Shown here piece by piece: positions 13,376 through 25,282 of a DNA stretch of 64,000 bases. The number at the start of each line of letters is the position of its first letter. The stretch's first letter is position 1. The notes under the pieces were generated by a model. That model had not been told where the DNA came from, made no database searches, and saw nothing but the letters and a program-made list of their open reading frames with translations. Source of the stretch: Acanthochromis polyacanthus (lineage: Eukaryota > Chordata > Actinopteri > Pomacentridae); the NCBI RefSeq assembly GCF_021347895.1, contig NC_067135.1:23695847-23759846 (forward strand), in the 5' to 3' direction. A program made the position numbers and the translations under genes.

Positions 13376-14632
13376 TACTTCCCCTAACACCCTAGTATCG
13401 ATCTTTCTCCATCACTCTTCCTCTCACTCCTGCTTTTTCTCCTTTTTTTTTCTGTTTTTAGGTTGTCTTTCTCCTCTCCGTCTTGCCCCATCATTCCCTT
13501 GGACACCACCATTAGTCTTCAGTCTGCAACAGGCCATTAAGGGTGGCGTGTGCGTTTTGTGTTTGCATGTTAGACGAAGTTGATGAGTTATCTACTGCGG
13601 CTGTGTCTCACATGCTGACACTCACTCTGGAAATGTGCTAATGATGAGCAGACGACAGTATCTTGTCACAAATGAAGTAATGTGTTGCTCCCAATCAGCA
13701 GCAGCTGTGTGTTTGTGTTATCGCTAATGGGCCAACACACTTGACAGGTGTGCGTTTCTGTGCGTACGTGTGTGTGCGTGTGTTTCTGCGGCGCTGCTAA
13801 TGTGCTAACGCGTGTTATCAATCAGTGAAAAATGTGTGTCCACAGGCATGTATTGTTTGCCGCTTCCTTGCCGTCGCCTCGTTAATGGAAACTGACAACA
13901 TGGAGCGTTTCTATCTGAGCTGGTTTTGTTTTCCGTCTGTGAGGTTTCGTGCTCAGTTAGATGAAGTTAGCTTTCTTGTAGTTGTCCATGCAGTTAATGG
14001 TGCTGCATGTGGTGTTTATGGAATGTTTTTGTGAACAACTAGCTGCATCTGTAGCTGTCAGTCTGCGTTTAAAGATAGTCCTGAATAATGCAGCTATCTG
14101 TGAGTGTATTTTTGTTCTATTTTGTGTTTTTTATGTGCACTCTCAACTTGTGCACACGTCAGAATATCGACTAATTAAAGCAAAATGACACCAAACCGAC
14201 TTGTTTCCACACAAATTCTGGGATTTATCGAAAGCTGCTGAAATGCAAGTACAGCAGGGGAAGTTAAAGGATAATTCTGCTTTTTTTTTAGTCTGTTGTA
14301 CTTTTATGCTAACAGGCCAACAAAACAGCTTCACTTCATGAAACTTTGAGTTTTCAGTTAAATGGCTTGTCATGAAATAACCTAAAAATGGTCTAAAATG
14401 AGTTTGGAAGTGTCCACACTGACTCAGAAAGCGTGCATACTGAGTCGTGTTGACGTAAACCCCAAAGATAACGCTGAAATTGCAGATTTGGATTTTTCCT
14501 GTCTATGAAAATATGTAATATTTAATGCAGTGAAATGGCCACACTGATACGTATCTTGTATATTCTGGTGATTTTTCTATATTATACTTTTTTTTAAAAA
14601 TTGTATTTTACTTTATTTTACCTTCACGTTAT
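13376..14632. other. Non-coding stretch, no gene seen
   Basis: GT-rich short runs near 13745-13790. The overlapping open frames near 13.8-14.4 kb have no domain, no splice context and no sign of selection. Confidence 0.5.
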
Positions 14633-15050
14633 ACCTTAATATTCTGTGTTGTCTTATTGTTTAGCCCTTTATTGAATATCCACACTGCTGTGACAACTTA
14701 ATTTTTCTCCAGAGATTATTAAAGTCATCTAGGTCATTATTTCTGTGAACTTATTTACACCTTATGTCATTTCTTTTTTTTTTTTTTTTTACCTTTTTTG
14801 CTTAATTTAATTTGATCTTATTTTATATTTAATATTTTTTTATCTTATTTATTTAATTTTTATTTTATTTTGTTGTGATTTTTGTTGTTTTATTTTTTTA
14901 TCTTATCTTTTTTTGTTTTTATCTCATTTTATTTTTATTTTATTTTTCCAACTTCACTAATATTCTGTGTTGCCTTATTGTTTAGCCCTTCACTGAGTAT
15001 CCACACTGCTGTAACAACTTCATTTCCCTCTTGGGATTAATAAAGTCATG
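14633..15050 (+). repeat. Two direct repeats around an AT-rich core
   Basis: A ~95 bp segment at 14636-14730 recurs at 14957-15048. Both read TATTCTGTGTTG, CTTATTGTTTAGCCC, ATCCACACTGCTGT, ACAACTT and then ATTAA(T)AAAGTCAT. The tail TTGGGATTAATAAAGTCAT resembles the 3' end of fish non-LTR retroelements. Between them (14760-14950) is a run of TTTTATTTT variants with a poly-T of about 20. It could be two retroelement tails inserted near each other, or a local duplication. Confidence 0.6.
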
Positions 15051-16384
15051 AGTTTAAAGCGCAGAATATGAAAGTCAACTGACATATCTTCTCTTGTGAA
15101 AACAAAATAATCCAATAGGGACACATTCTTCCAATAAACAGTTGCTCATAAATCCCATAGTTCCGCCCTGTTTTTAATGTTATCTTTTTCTTTTGCAAGG
15201 ATTTAACAGCACCTGACAGGAGACCCGGCATCAAGTTCAGCTGCAGTTTATTAGAAACTGTCGCTGTGCGTGTGTTTAATGTGTGTAAAAAGGTTGAAAA
15301 TGAAACTAGAGCTTCTCACATTTAGCAGTCAGAAAAGGGTTTTACACAAATACAGACGCTAAATAAAGACGCCATATTTCAAGTAAGTGCTGCACTCAGC
15401 AGGGAAACATGCAGACTGTGTCCTATTTCAGATCTCATCACCTCTTACTGTAACGCTGCATGTTTCTATTAATGAGACGCTGAAGCCACAGCGTTTCCTC
15501 TGTTATCTCTGGCTGCTGCTGTCGGCCTTTAGAACAACACCAGCACTCAGTAGAACTCCTGTCCACGCTCCCAGGTTCCCCCTTTTTCTTTGTGTAACTT
15601 TTTTATTTTGTGGTTTTCTTTTTAAATGCCTCGGTGCACCCCTTCTTTCTTTCTTTCTTTCTGTCTTTTTTTTTTTTTTGCCCTGCTATCGCTTCATCTC
15701 TCTGTGACCAAAAATAGACTCACTGAGTTTTTGTCAGCCTCTCTGTCTCTTGAAACCTCTTTAACAGGAAGCAAGAGACAGTAACCACAACACACACACA
15801 CACACACACACATTTATACACACACATACTCCCAAACCTGCTGCTTCTGCAGTACTGCTGCCCTGAGAAATCGGATAACTTTTCTGATTCAGTTTATTCT
15901 TTTAGACTGCAGCTTGTGTTGCAAAATCAGCGTTTGTATTTTTTCCCTTGCTTGTGCGTGTGTGTTTATGTACATGTGTGCGCTGTCTCATGCCCTGACT
16001 TGAAGTACCGCAACAAGACTAACGGTCTGAGTCAGCAGCACGGAAAAACACATCTGTTAATGACACTTGAAGCGAAGAAGAAGACGCTCCGAGTGTCTGA
16101 ATAGTCTGCGTTCTCTGCTGCTGCTAGTTCCTACTATACTTAGAATTATTCTGATAATTACAACTATCACTGCACAAGACCTCTGATCACTAAAACAATC
16201 TTTTGCGTCCAACTGTGCACGCATAATTTATCTCAAGAAGTAAAGGATAATAATCCATTTTAATCATAGGCGCCTTTCCAAACACCCAAAGATACGTACA
16301 CAGTAGACAAAGTTAAAGCAACGATATGAAAAGAAGGAAGTTTAACAGTGAGATGTACAAACGTGTCACACATTTAAGGTTTAT
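15051..16384. other. Non-coding stretch with simple repeats
   Basis: Holds a CTTT run (15643-15662), a poly-T (about 15667-15680) and a CA microsatellite. The 106-codon open frame at 15387-15707 runs into the T tract, has no recognisable domain and is not supported as a gene. Confidence 0.5.
15788..15812 (+). repeat. CA dinucleotide microsatellite
   Basis: About twelve uninterrupted CA units, followed by a shorter CA run at about 15818-15827. Confidence 0.85.
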
Positions 16385-18830
16385 TAACCCTCCGAACCCC
16401 AAAGCCCACTGGTGGGTTTGTTATCTTTTGAAAAAATCACCAAAATGACACTGTTTATCAGAGTGAGAAACTAAAAAATGAAAGAAAAAAAAATCACTGA
16501 AATTTCAGCGTTCAGACGGTTCTTGGACTGAACGTGTGAAAATTAACCAAATTAATGGTAAAAATCAAGATGTTTTTTTATTTGTATTTGTTTGATAGGG
16601 GCAGGGCACATTAATGAACGTCTAATTAGGCAGCAGTGAAGGTTAATGTGTCTGATTATAGCAACAATGCTAATTTAGTTCCCTAGACAGATAAAAAAAA
16701 AACCAAAAAAAAAACAATGAATTAATAAGATAATAGGTCACATTACAAAAAGAAGATTGCACAAAGAAGTTAAAGGTCAGTGGTCACAAGACTAGTCCAT
16801 CAAATTCTACGTGTCTCATTTCTAAATAAGATGAGATCAAACTTTATAGATGCTGTTGTGCCAAATAATGATCTAAAAAAAGAACCTGAGAATAAATGAG
16901 GTGCCCGGCAGAAGTAATAAGAGGTATAATACATGACTAGAATGAAGCAAGTAAACTAAAACACTGGAATAGAAAAGTTAAAAGTAATGCTGAGGTAATA
17001 AATAATATTGCATGTGGAGTTTGCGTGAAATTTTAGTTGTGGAAGACCGTTTTTTCCTTCTCACACCTGCCTGTTCCTGCAGAGACTCTAAAAGCTTAAC
17101 TCAGCTCACCTTGTGGGCTTAAAATAAAAAAACAACAACAAAAAAAAACCAACAAGTCAGTCAGCTGCTGAAAACGGTTTATAACCCGCTGAACCACAAT
17201 ACCTACCAGTGGGCTTGTTATCATTTGGGAAAAATCACTAAAATCTACTAAAATCACACGTTCATTCCAGTCAGAAACTGAAAAAAATCACTGAAATTTC
17301 AGCTTTCAGGTGGTTCTTCGACTGAACATGTACGATGTCGGGGTCAGTCAAGAAAACTAACCAAATCAATGTTTCAATTTGTGCTATTTCATCAAAATCC
17401 TTTTATTCTATTCTTCTAAGATCTGTGTATGTGTTATTGTGCCACGTATTGTTCAGAAAAAACAAAATGAGAATGAATGAAGCGCCCAGTAGAAGTAGTA
17501 AGTAGTACGATACATGACTGACATAAAACAAGTACTAACATAAGACTAGAACAGAAAAGTTTAGAGTAATGCTGAGGAAATAAATAATATTGCACATGGC
17601 ATTTTCATGAAATTTTAAGCTGTAGAAGGCCGTTTATTTCTTCATAAAAAAGAAAATCATGTAAGGAAAACCTCACTAAAACTGCTCAGTATTATATTTT
17701 TAGTGTTTCTCAAAAGCAGAGATAAACCCAAAATGAATTCAGATTAACCTTCCAAAAACGTCCCTAAAATCACTTCTCTGGTCAGGTTAGGTAGAAAATT
17801 TTCAACTCGGGAGATGACACTGTTAAAGCTTGACTCGGCTCATCTACCAGTGGGTTTGTTTTCTTTTGAAAAAATCTCTAAAATCACACCGATTATCCAA
17901 GTTAGAAACAGCAACAACTGAAAAAATCGCTGAAATTTCAGCTTTCAGACGGTACTTGGAGCGATCATGTATGACATTGGGGTCAATTGGGAAAATTCAC
18001 CAAATCAGTGTTTAAAATCAAGATATTTCATCCAATTGTATTTATTCTACGTATCTCATGTCTAAATTGGGTAGATCAAACTTTATAGATGCTGTTGTGC
18101 CAGAATGAAACAGCACGAGAATAAATGAAGTGTCAAGTAGAAGTAATAAGAAGTAAAACTCATGACTGAAATAAAACAAACTAGAGGCTGCAATAGAATA
18201 ACTAAAAGTAATGCTGAGGTAATATCATACGTGATAATAAGGAAATGAGTTTAAAAAAAGCCATTTGCATCGTGTAAGAGACTAAAGTCATCTTCCCTCT
18301 TCACTTTATTCTTCGTAAATTTGCATAACTTAATCAGATCTGCAGCCAAACAGACGTAGGAAGGTTCAGAAGACGTTAGGTTGGTGATTTCTCATCATCT
18401 CCACAGCGGGGATCTAAATATTCAACAACTATCCTCCAAATTAATGTGATCTCTCAGTGAAGGGTTTTTCCCTGAAGCCTGCAGCTGTGGAGAACCGGTT
18501 TTTCAATCCTACACATGCCTGTTCATGCAGAGACTTTTAAAGCTTAACTCGGCTCACCCCGTGGGCTTTTTAAAAATAATACAAGTCAGTCAGCCCCAAA
18601 ACACACAGACGGGTTTGAAATCAGAGCCAGAAACGATAAAAACTGAAAGAGTTATTAGGTTTTAAGCTTTCCACTGGTTCTTGAACTAATCGTCTGGAAT
18701 GTGCAGCTCTAAAAATGAACCAAATCTAAACTTCAAATCACAATATTCCATCAAAACCACCTTATTCTACACGCTTTTCTATAAATCTCACCAAGAATCA
18801 ACAGGCTGTTGAGACAGAGCAGAGAGGAGA
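16385..18830 (+). repeat. Diverged tandem array, units of ~640-800 bp, about four units
   Basis: Four ordered copies share the landmark (T)TTTCAGC(G/T)TTCAGACGGTTCTT near 16500, 17297, 17937 and 18660. Other landmarks are ATAAATAATATTGCA near 17003 and 17582, CTTTATAGATGCTGTTGTGCC near 16840 and 18072, and a block with AGAAGTAATAAGA near 16910, 17490 and 18140. Unit 1 is longer because about 200 bp at 16573-16800 are absent from unit 3 at the same site. Non-coding. Confidence 0.75.
16573..16800 (+). mobile_element. Probable retroelement 3' fragment inserted in the tandem array
   Basis: This segment contains GGGGCAGGGCACATTAATGAACG and downstream GATTATAGCAACAATGCTAAT, wording I associate with a common fish interspersed repeat. 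It interrupts unit 1 of the array: unit 3 passes directly from AAAATCAAGATATTTCATCC to TTATTCTACG. Exact ends and family are not certain. Confidence 0.4.
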
Positions 18831-18836
18831 ATAATT

Positions 18837-19589
18837 AGACCCTCCAGAAAAACGTGGGCTAAAATCCTTGATTATGTGAATAAATATGCGGGGTTTTATG
18901 TCATTTTATGCGGGGAAATTGCGGAAAGCTGCAAAGTATGCGAATAGTTGTGAAATATGCAAAAATATGCGCGATTCATCTGCCGTCTGGCCGCGGAGGG
19001 ATGAGTCCTCTAATCAGACACTGGGACTGCTGCGGGGTTACTGGACTGACAGCCTGTGCTTTGGGAGGGGGAGAAGCTAACAGCAGCACCTGCTGCTTGT
19101 TGAGGACAGTAACTGCAGAACGATCCGAGTTTTCCTGTCAGTCTCCAAAACGGCAGAAAAAGATTTGTGGCTAGTCGCTTTTGACAAAAAAAGTCGCTAG
19201 GACGCTTTGGAAAGTCGCTAGAATTAGCGAAAAAGTCGTTAAGTTGGCAACACTGGCGCCGCGCTCCACATCAGCTCGTGCTTCTAGTATTTGTGTGAAT
19301 GCGCGAACTGATGACGTCAGGCCGGGCGTCACATAAAAACTCACTCACAACTCCATTTATATTGGTTGTAGTTTTCTCATTTTATGCGGAAATTGTGAAA
19401 TCAAGCGGGACCCGCATATTTCTCTTTTTTTTTTTCGTGGAAATGTGAGATTCTTGTGGGAATTATGCACTGTTTTGCAGGGATTATGCGGCCTTTTGGG
19501 AAATAATTGACCCCCGCATAATCAGCGGCATTTTGGTGATTAATGCAGGAATTCATGCGATCGCATAATCGCGTTTTTCTGGAGGGTCT
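18837..19589. mobile_element. hAT-like non-autonomous DNA transposon (753 bp)
   Basis: The terminal inverted repeats are AGACCCTCCAGAAAAACG on the left and CGTTTTTCTGGAGGGTCT on the right, an exact match over 18 bases. The flanking octamers GAATAATT (18829-18836) and AAATAATT (19590-19597) agree at 7 of 8 positions, which fits the 8 bp target duplication of hAT elements. The interior has repeated ATGCGG / CGCATAATC words and the series AAGTCGCTAG near 19180-19240. Two overlapping open frames (18886-19174) show no transposase motif, so it is non-autonomous. Confidence 0.75.
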
Positions 19590-19597
19590 AAATAATT

Positions 19598-20293
19598 CAA
19601 AACTTTAAGAGGAAAATAAGACATTTTTGAGCAATAAAATACCTCGTAATGACGTCCTTCCATTCATTCATGTCCTCTGTACTGGACGTTTTTTTTTTGT
19701 TCTATGTCTTCTGACTCATTTGAGCTACCCTAATAAATCCTGATGTGCTCAGTAGAGGACATCCTGGTCTTTATGATGATATCTCATGTGATTGGTGGGA
19801 CAAGGAGAACTTTGTTTTCATGCTGAGACAAAATGGAGACAGCAAAACGCAGGCCTCCTGACTGTACAGTTTAATTTAGTTTCATTAGAAAAGAGATTAA
19901 CAGTTTTGTTTTGTTTTCTTGTCGACTTATTTTGATTTCGAAGTGTTGTCGTTTTTTGTTTTTTTTAGGTGAAATCATTGTGTTGTCCGCTACAATGAAC
20001 ATATATTAATAAAATTCTAAATTGTAAGTTTTTTTTCAGCTCCAAAAAGGCAGGAAATCACAAAAAAAATCAAATTGAAAGATGCTTTTCCCCCCTCGGT
20101 TCTCAGGATATAGAAAGCCGTTATTTAAAGACATTACTTATAGAAGCTATAATGTTCAAGTAGTAAATTATCTGTAGTATGCAGAGCCAACATGTGTTCC
20201 AAGTACTGTAAAAATGTTTGCTTGTTGGACATCTTACAGACAGATACAGTGTGGAACCTTATGTTAAGTATAATTTAAGTTAAAGGAACATAA
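19598..20293. other. Non-coding stretch, no gene seen
   Basis: T-rich sequence between the hAT-like element and the LINE remnant. The far right part (about 20220-20293) may already belong to the LINE, but no alignable reading frame is left there. Confidence 0.45.
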
Positions 20294-20702
20294 GCATCAG
20301 CTTTCGAGACTGGGAGGTTTAATGCTACTCTAGAGGACAGACTTTGTTTGCTGTGTAGTTTAGGTGAAGCTGAGAATGAGGTTCATTTTATGTCTTACTG
20401 TCCGGTATACGAAGATGTAAGAGAGGAAGTTTCAGTAAGATGTCATCTGTTAACTTTGGTTTCTTTTGATTGGATGACCATGAGAAATGAGTTGTTTTAG
20501 AAGAAGAACCTTTGTCATGGCAGAATTTCTTTGCCAGGCCTGGGATGAAAGGCGACATGTTTTGTTTAAGGACCGAGCAGCCGAATATTGTGTGCTTTGG
20601 GCATTTTGCTGCAATGTGAGTATATTGGTGTCTTGTAAACCCATGAGGGTTGGGCACACTTGAGTGCATGACATGAAAATAAAGAAATCTATCAATCAAT
20701 CT
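20294..20702 (+). pseudogene. 3' end of a non-LTR retrotransposon (LINE), broken
   Basis: The + frame from 20294 reads FETGRFNATLEDRLCLLC and then ENEVHFMSYCPVYEDVREE before a stop at 20498. This is the Cys/His-bearing C-terminal region typical of fish LINE reverse transcriptases (E-x-E-x-H-F-x-x-x-C-P-x-Y). After a frame change the next part reads EFLCQAWDERRHVLF (about 20523-20567), again typical of this region. The 3' end has an ATAAAG-like signal and the short tail AATCTATCAATCAATC, as in LINEs with microsatellite tails. The element is 5' truncated, frameshifted and dead. A 206-codon open frame on the minus strand over 20388-21008 is only its antisense. Confidence 0.8.
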
Positions 20703-21514
20703 GGTTTCCATGGAAGTGCAATACTTTACATTGCTGAGAAAAAAACTGAACAACAACCACCAAACTGAAAAACTCCCAGAAACTTGTTGAGATTTGGAGG
20801 GTTGAAATGCATAATTTAGAGAGAAATTAGTTGTCTTTATTTCTTGAAGCTGTTTGTGTTCCGTAATCAGCCTCTTAAGGGAAGTCTGAATGTTTGAGGC
20901 GTTCTTGCTCACCTTAGGGAGTGTTGTGTTGTGGCATTGGTTTTTGTTTTGCCTCTTTGCCTTTAAGAGTTGGAACAGCTGCACATAAACACTTTTACCT
21001 TCTGACACCCGAGTTAAAGCCGACCTTTAAGCCTTTTGCAGGAATTGTGTCACTGAGGTCACCACAGGTCGACAACAGTTACGACTAAGGCATCCCAAGA
21101 ATGAGGATCGCAACCACTTCAATGGCGTCAAAATGGCTTGTTTTAAAAAGATAAATCTGAATATATTTTTGAATCTCAAGCTCGTGACGCGATCAAACGC
21201 GTGTTTGACTGTTGGAGGTTCACGGTTCAGAGGTCTGGAACATCTGAAGGAAGGTTGTTTGATGCGAGAAGACACCTTTTGTGAAGCTGCGTAGGTTTGA
21301 GCTTCACTTCCTGCCCGGTTTGTTGCACAGGCGGGCTCCCCTGTGTGTTCCCTAGAAGTGGCAGTAGCATGTTTAGTGCTCTGGGTTTTGTTTATTCAGA
21401 TGCGTCATTCTATCATGTTTCAGCCTGCTAGTATTGGTATTGATAGCATTTCATAGTATAAACTTTCATGGACACTGTTTTACATAACCAAAGCACTGAT
21501 ACTACCGTTTTTAG
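20703..21514. other. Non-coding stretch, no gene seen
   Basis: Unique-looking sequence between the LINE tail and the ~123 bp satellite. Minus-strand open frames here lack any domain or splice context. Confidence 0.5.
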
Positions 21515-22650
21515 TACTGGAATATTTTAAATAGTTAAACTTAGCTTCTGAGTCAGAGATTGTGGGTGTAGACTTGTTAGGTTTTAATGTATGTAAAATG
21601 CTGTTTTTTGAACTTGTGGTCATATTACTTTAGTAAAATTAGTCATTTTAAATAGTTAAAATTAGCTTTTGAGTGTGAGATTTTGGATCCAGTCTTGCAT
21701 GATTTTAATTTATGATGTAAAAGGCTGTTATTTGTATATTTTTAGTAATAAAATTCCAGTATAAAAAGTAATTTTAAACAGTTGGATTTATCTGATTTTG
21801 GGTCCAGTCTTGCGAGGCTTTAATTCATGATGTAAAAATGTAGTTTTTTTTTCTGTTATGTAATCATGTTATTCTAGTGTGAGCAGTCATTTGAAATAGT
21901 TAAACAGAGCCTGTAAGTCTGAGATTCTGAGTCCAGTCTTGTCGAGTTTTAATTCCTGGTTTAAAATGTGTTTTTTATATATCCATAGTAATATAATTCA
22001 AGTGTAAAAGTAATTTTGAGTAGTTCAACTTAGCTTTTGAGTCCAAGATTTCAGTTGCAGACTTGTTGGATTTTAATTTATGATGTAAAAATGCTGTTTT
22101 TTTATATTTAGAATAATATAGCTCAAATAAAAAGTCATTTTAAATGGTTAGATTTAGCCTTTGAATCTGAAACTTGGAGGGTTTTAATATTTGATGGCAG
22201 TTTATCTTATTTTAATGTAAATAGTAATTTCGGGTTTTAATTTCTGCTTTTAAAATGCTGTTTTTATATTTGTAATACTATAATTCAAGTATGAAAAGTC
22301 ATTTTAAATAATTAGACTTAATATTTAGGTGTAAGATTTTGGGTGCAGTCTAGCTGGGTTTTAATTTTCACTTTTAAAATGCAGTTTATTTTTGTATTTG
22401 TAATAATATAAGTATAAAAAGTAATTTATAGCAGTTTTAGTTAGATTTAGCGTCTGAGTCTAAGATTTTGAGTGGCCCTGCAAGGGTTCAATTTCTGATG
22501 TAAAAATACAGTTTTTTTCTGTTGTATAACAATGTTACTTTTGTATAAATAGTCATTTTAAATGGTTAGTTTTAGCTTTTGAGTCTGAGATTTCCGGTGC
22601 TGGCTTGTTGGGTTTTATTTTCTGATGTAAAATGCAGTTTAAAAGCAGAA
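21515..22650 (+). repeat. ~123 bp tandem satellite, about ten diverged units
   Basis: Each unit carries TTTTAAATAGTTA, then TTAGCTTTTGAGTCTGAGAT, GGGTCCAGTCTTG, GGTTTTAATTTATGATGTAAAA and a T-rich end with TATTT and TAATA. The TTTTAATT-GATGTAAAA landmark recurs at about 21583, 21705, 21820, 21946, 22070, 22184, 22233, 22357, 22485 and 22608, so the period is about 115-128 bp, with one short unit. No open frame is conserved between units, so this is a satellite and not a repeated protein domain. Confidence 0.85.
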
Positions 22651-25282
22651 TTAAAATGGACTTCCACTGTTCAGAGCCTCATCGGGTGTTGCCAGAGGAG
22701 GTCATGGGGCTCATGTGTGGCGTGCTACGACATGCAAATACTGCGACTATCTAACCTGCACCGTGACCACAACTTAAAACCTCCACCCCACCCAGACCTT
22801 CTGCTCACATCCCTTGTTTTATTTTGAAGTGCAAAAATGGCCACAAAAACAGAAATAGCACATTTTGTACGGGTCAGATGTTGCTGTCAAGTTGCTACAG
22901 AGGTCAGAGACAATGCGTGATTGCAAAAGGCTGTTCTGAGCTGTTAGCGAACGCTACTGGAAAAAGTGTGAGTAAAACCGAGAGAGCGATGGAGGACCAG
23001 TGGCAGTCGAGGTGACGGCGCTGGAAGGATGTGGCTTCCCTTCTAAAAACAGAACGTCTTATTTTTACTCTGAGATGTTTGTCGGTTCTGATAATGAAAG
23101 AGGTTTCAGACTGACACATGCACACAGATCGTGCAAGATAAGCTGATAGATTGATAGAGTCATTCAGTAGATGGATGGAAAATGTAAATAGCTTAAAAAG
23201 AAATGCACTTCCTCTCATTATTTCTGTATTAGATTTTCAGCAGTGGATCTATTGAAGGCACTCACTCCTTAGTTTCTCTGTCCTCATGCAACCTCCCTTT
23301 TCAGATCACCCACTGATTCAAATTAAAATGAGTGTCGGAGAGAGTTTAAACAACCACAGCTAGCTTCTTCTGGAGCTTTCAGTCTTTCAAATGGATTTTT
23401 TGTTTCGCAGATGCATCTGAAAGAGTTTGCACGATGTCTATTTTGTCTCCTGTCCAAGTCCCCAACGGTCTGTGCTGTCCAAAATTTGTGACCATGTGGA
23501 GCGTGTGTGTGTCCTAGAAAAACAAATGGTCCTCAAAAGGGACTGTGCAAGGACACCTTTATTTATTCATCACCGAAAGAGTTTTACATTTTAACGGTGG
23601 CGGTTGGACTTTGGAGGTGCTTGAAAGAGGCGGTAGCATGTTTAAAGCTTTGTATTTGGTTTCTTGGATACATGAGAAAATCAGGTTTGAGCCTGTTGCT
23701 GTTTATAATGTTGCATAATATTAGCCTGGCATAGCTGATAAGGATTCCATCCGTAGCACTTAAAGTTCAGTCTGACAAAACAATAGCAGCTTAGTGATAC
23801 AAAGTCTGTTTACCTTTATTTATACAACTATAGATGTCCTCATGAAGCACATATGTTGTTGTAAAGCTTGGATAGGGTAGTGTCTGAAATGTAGTCTTAG
23901 CGGTAAGGTGTACTGACTCTCCACAAGCTCCAAAACATACAGAAAACATGTATTTTCTCCATGCATGTCATAAAAAATGTTTTGTAGCTAACCTGTAGTC
24001 CCTGGTTGTTCCACCAAGTGGAACCTCTTAATATTTAATCCTGTAAAGACCAGAGGAGGCGTCACTCAGACAACTATTAATGTTTGCAAACAGAGAGCAA
24101 TTTGATTGGTTTAACAAACAACGGGCACCATGACAAAGACTTCTGTGGTGATTAATGACCTCCAACTAATTCATATTGTTTAGCAGAGAGTATTGTGGAG
24201 GTTTAGCTAGTAAAGAGGCATCATGAAAAAGCCTTCTGTGAAGCGTAATGACCTCCGAACATAACACAATCTGGATGTGGATTTTTCAACTCTAGTTGCA
24301 ACCTGAAGACTCCACGATTGCACTCTTCAGCATTCATTTATCAAATTTATGCTTTTTGACAGACAGATAGCAACTTCAGCTAGCAAACAATTAACTCAAA
24401 TGGTGCAAAGTCTGTTTGCAAAATTGACCTGCAATGTTTTATGTGGAAGAAAATGCATGAAACGAATTTAAGTCTCTTTGAGATGCTCCATTAATGTCCA
24501 CTTGTTTAGGCTGACAGATGTATATGCCCAGATAATTAGCAGGTTTACTTCTAAAGTACTGTTTTGTGTTGACAAATGAGCATAGAGAATTTCAGCATTT
24601 CTTGCCCTTATAGATGTACATTGTCTTCATTTTCTTTGCTTGCACAATGTCAACACAGATTGCAGATTTTTGCAGTTATTCAATGCAAAGGATTTCAAAC
24701 TGAACTAATTCAGATAAGGAGCAGAGCCAAGCGTTTCCAGTGTGAACACTCAGCAGCTTTCACACATTACCGTCTCAAGTGTTTCAGGTTAAACAAGATA
24801 TTTTTCTCATTCTGTTGCTAATTTGGCTGCAGCACTAACACATGCAGAAAAAGACCACGACAGGATAGCTGATTTTTATTTTTTTTTAAAGCTCAGTGTT
24901 GGCTGTATGGTGATATAAATAAAACCTGTCTTTCAGGGTGCTAGGGTTCCTTTTCATTTTCATCCTGCACACATGTGATAAAATATTATTTCCTCTGTTC
25001 TCGGTACAGCAAAGTCTTCCCGTTAGAGGTTTATGGCCGGACAGGGCAGTGATTGATGAGGCAGAGACCTTGTGTTTGTCATGAAGCTGAGTTGGCATTG
25101 GCTTCACTTGTGTTTACACTCATCCAGTAAATAGACAGCATCAGCGAGGAGGTGGTGAAGAGTCCAGCTCTGTGGATGGATCAATCCTGCTGCTGCTGAT
25201 CAGCAGACAAATGTGAGAGTTGTTCTGATCTGAACATTTTTTTAGCTCCAGTATCTCAAGATCTCACTGTTTGTCTCAACAT
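22651..25282. other. Non-coding stretch with dispersed-repeat copies
   Basis: About 2.6 kb with no supportable gene. Inverted copies of the small dispersed repeat seen at 11.1-11.8 kb lie near 24118-24172 and 24214-24262. Open frames up to 104 codons have no domain or splice-site support. Confidence 0.5.

Noticed and set aside
20388..21008. A 206-codon minus-strand open frame
   Set aside because: It is mostly antisense to the LINE remnant on the + strand, and shows no domain.
16385..22650. Possible CRISPR-like repeat arrays
   Set aside because: Units are 120-800 bp and contiguous, without spacers of constant length; the organism is a vertebrate.
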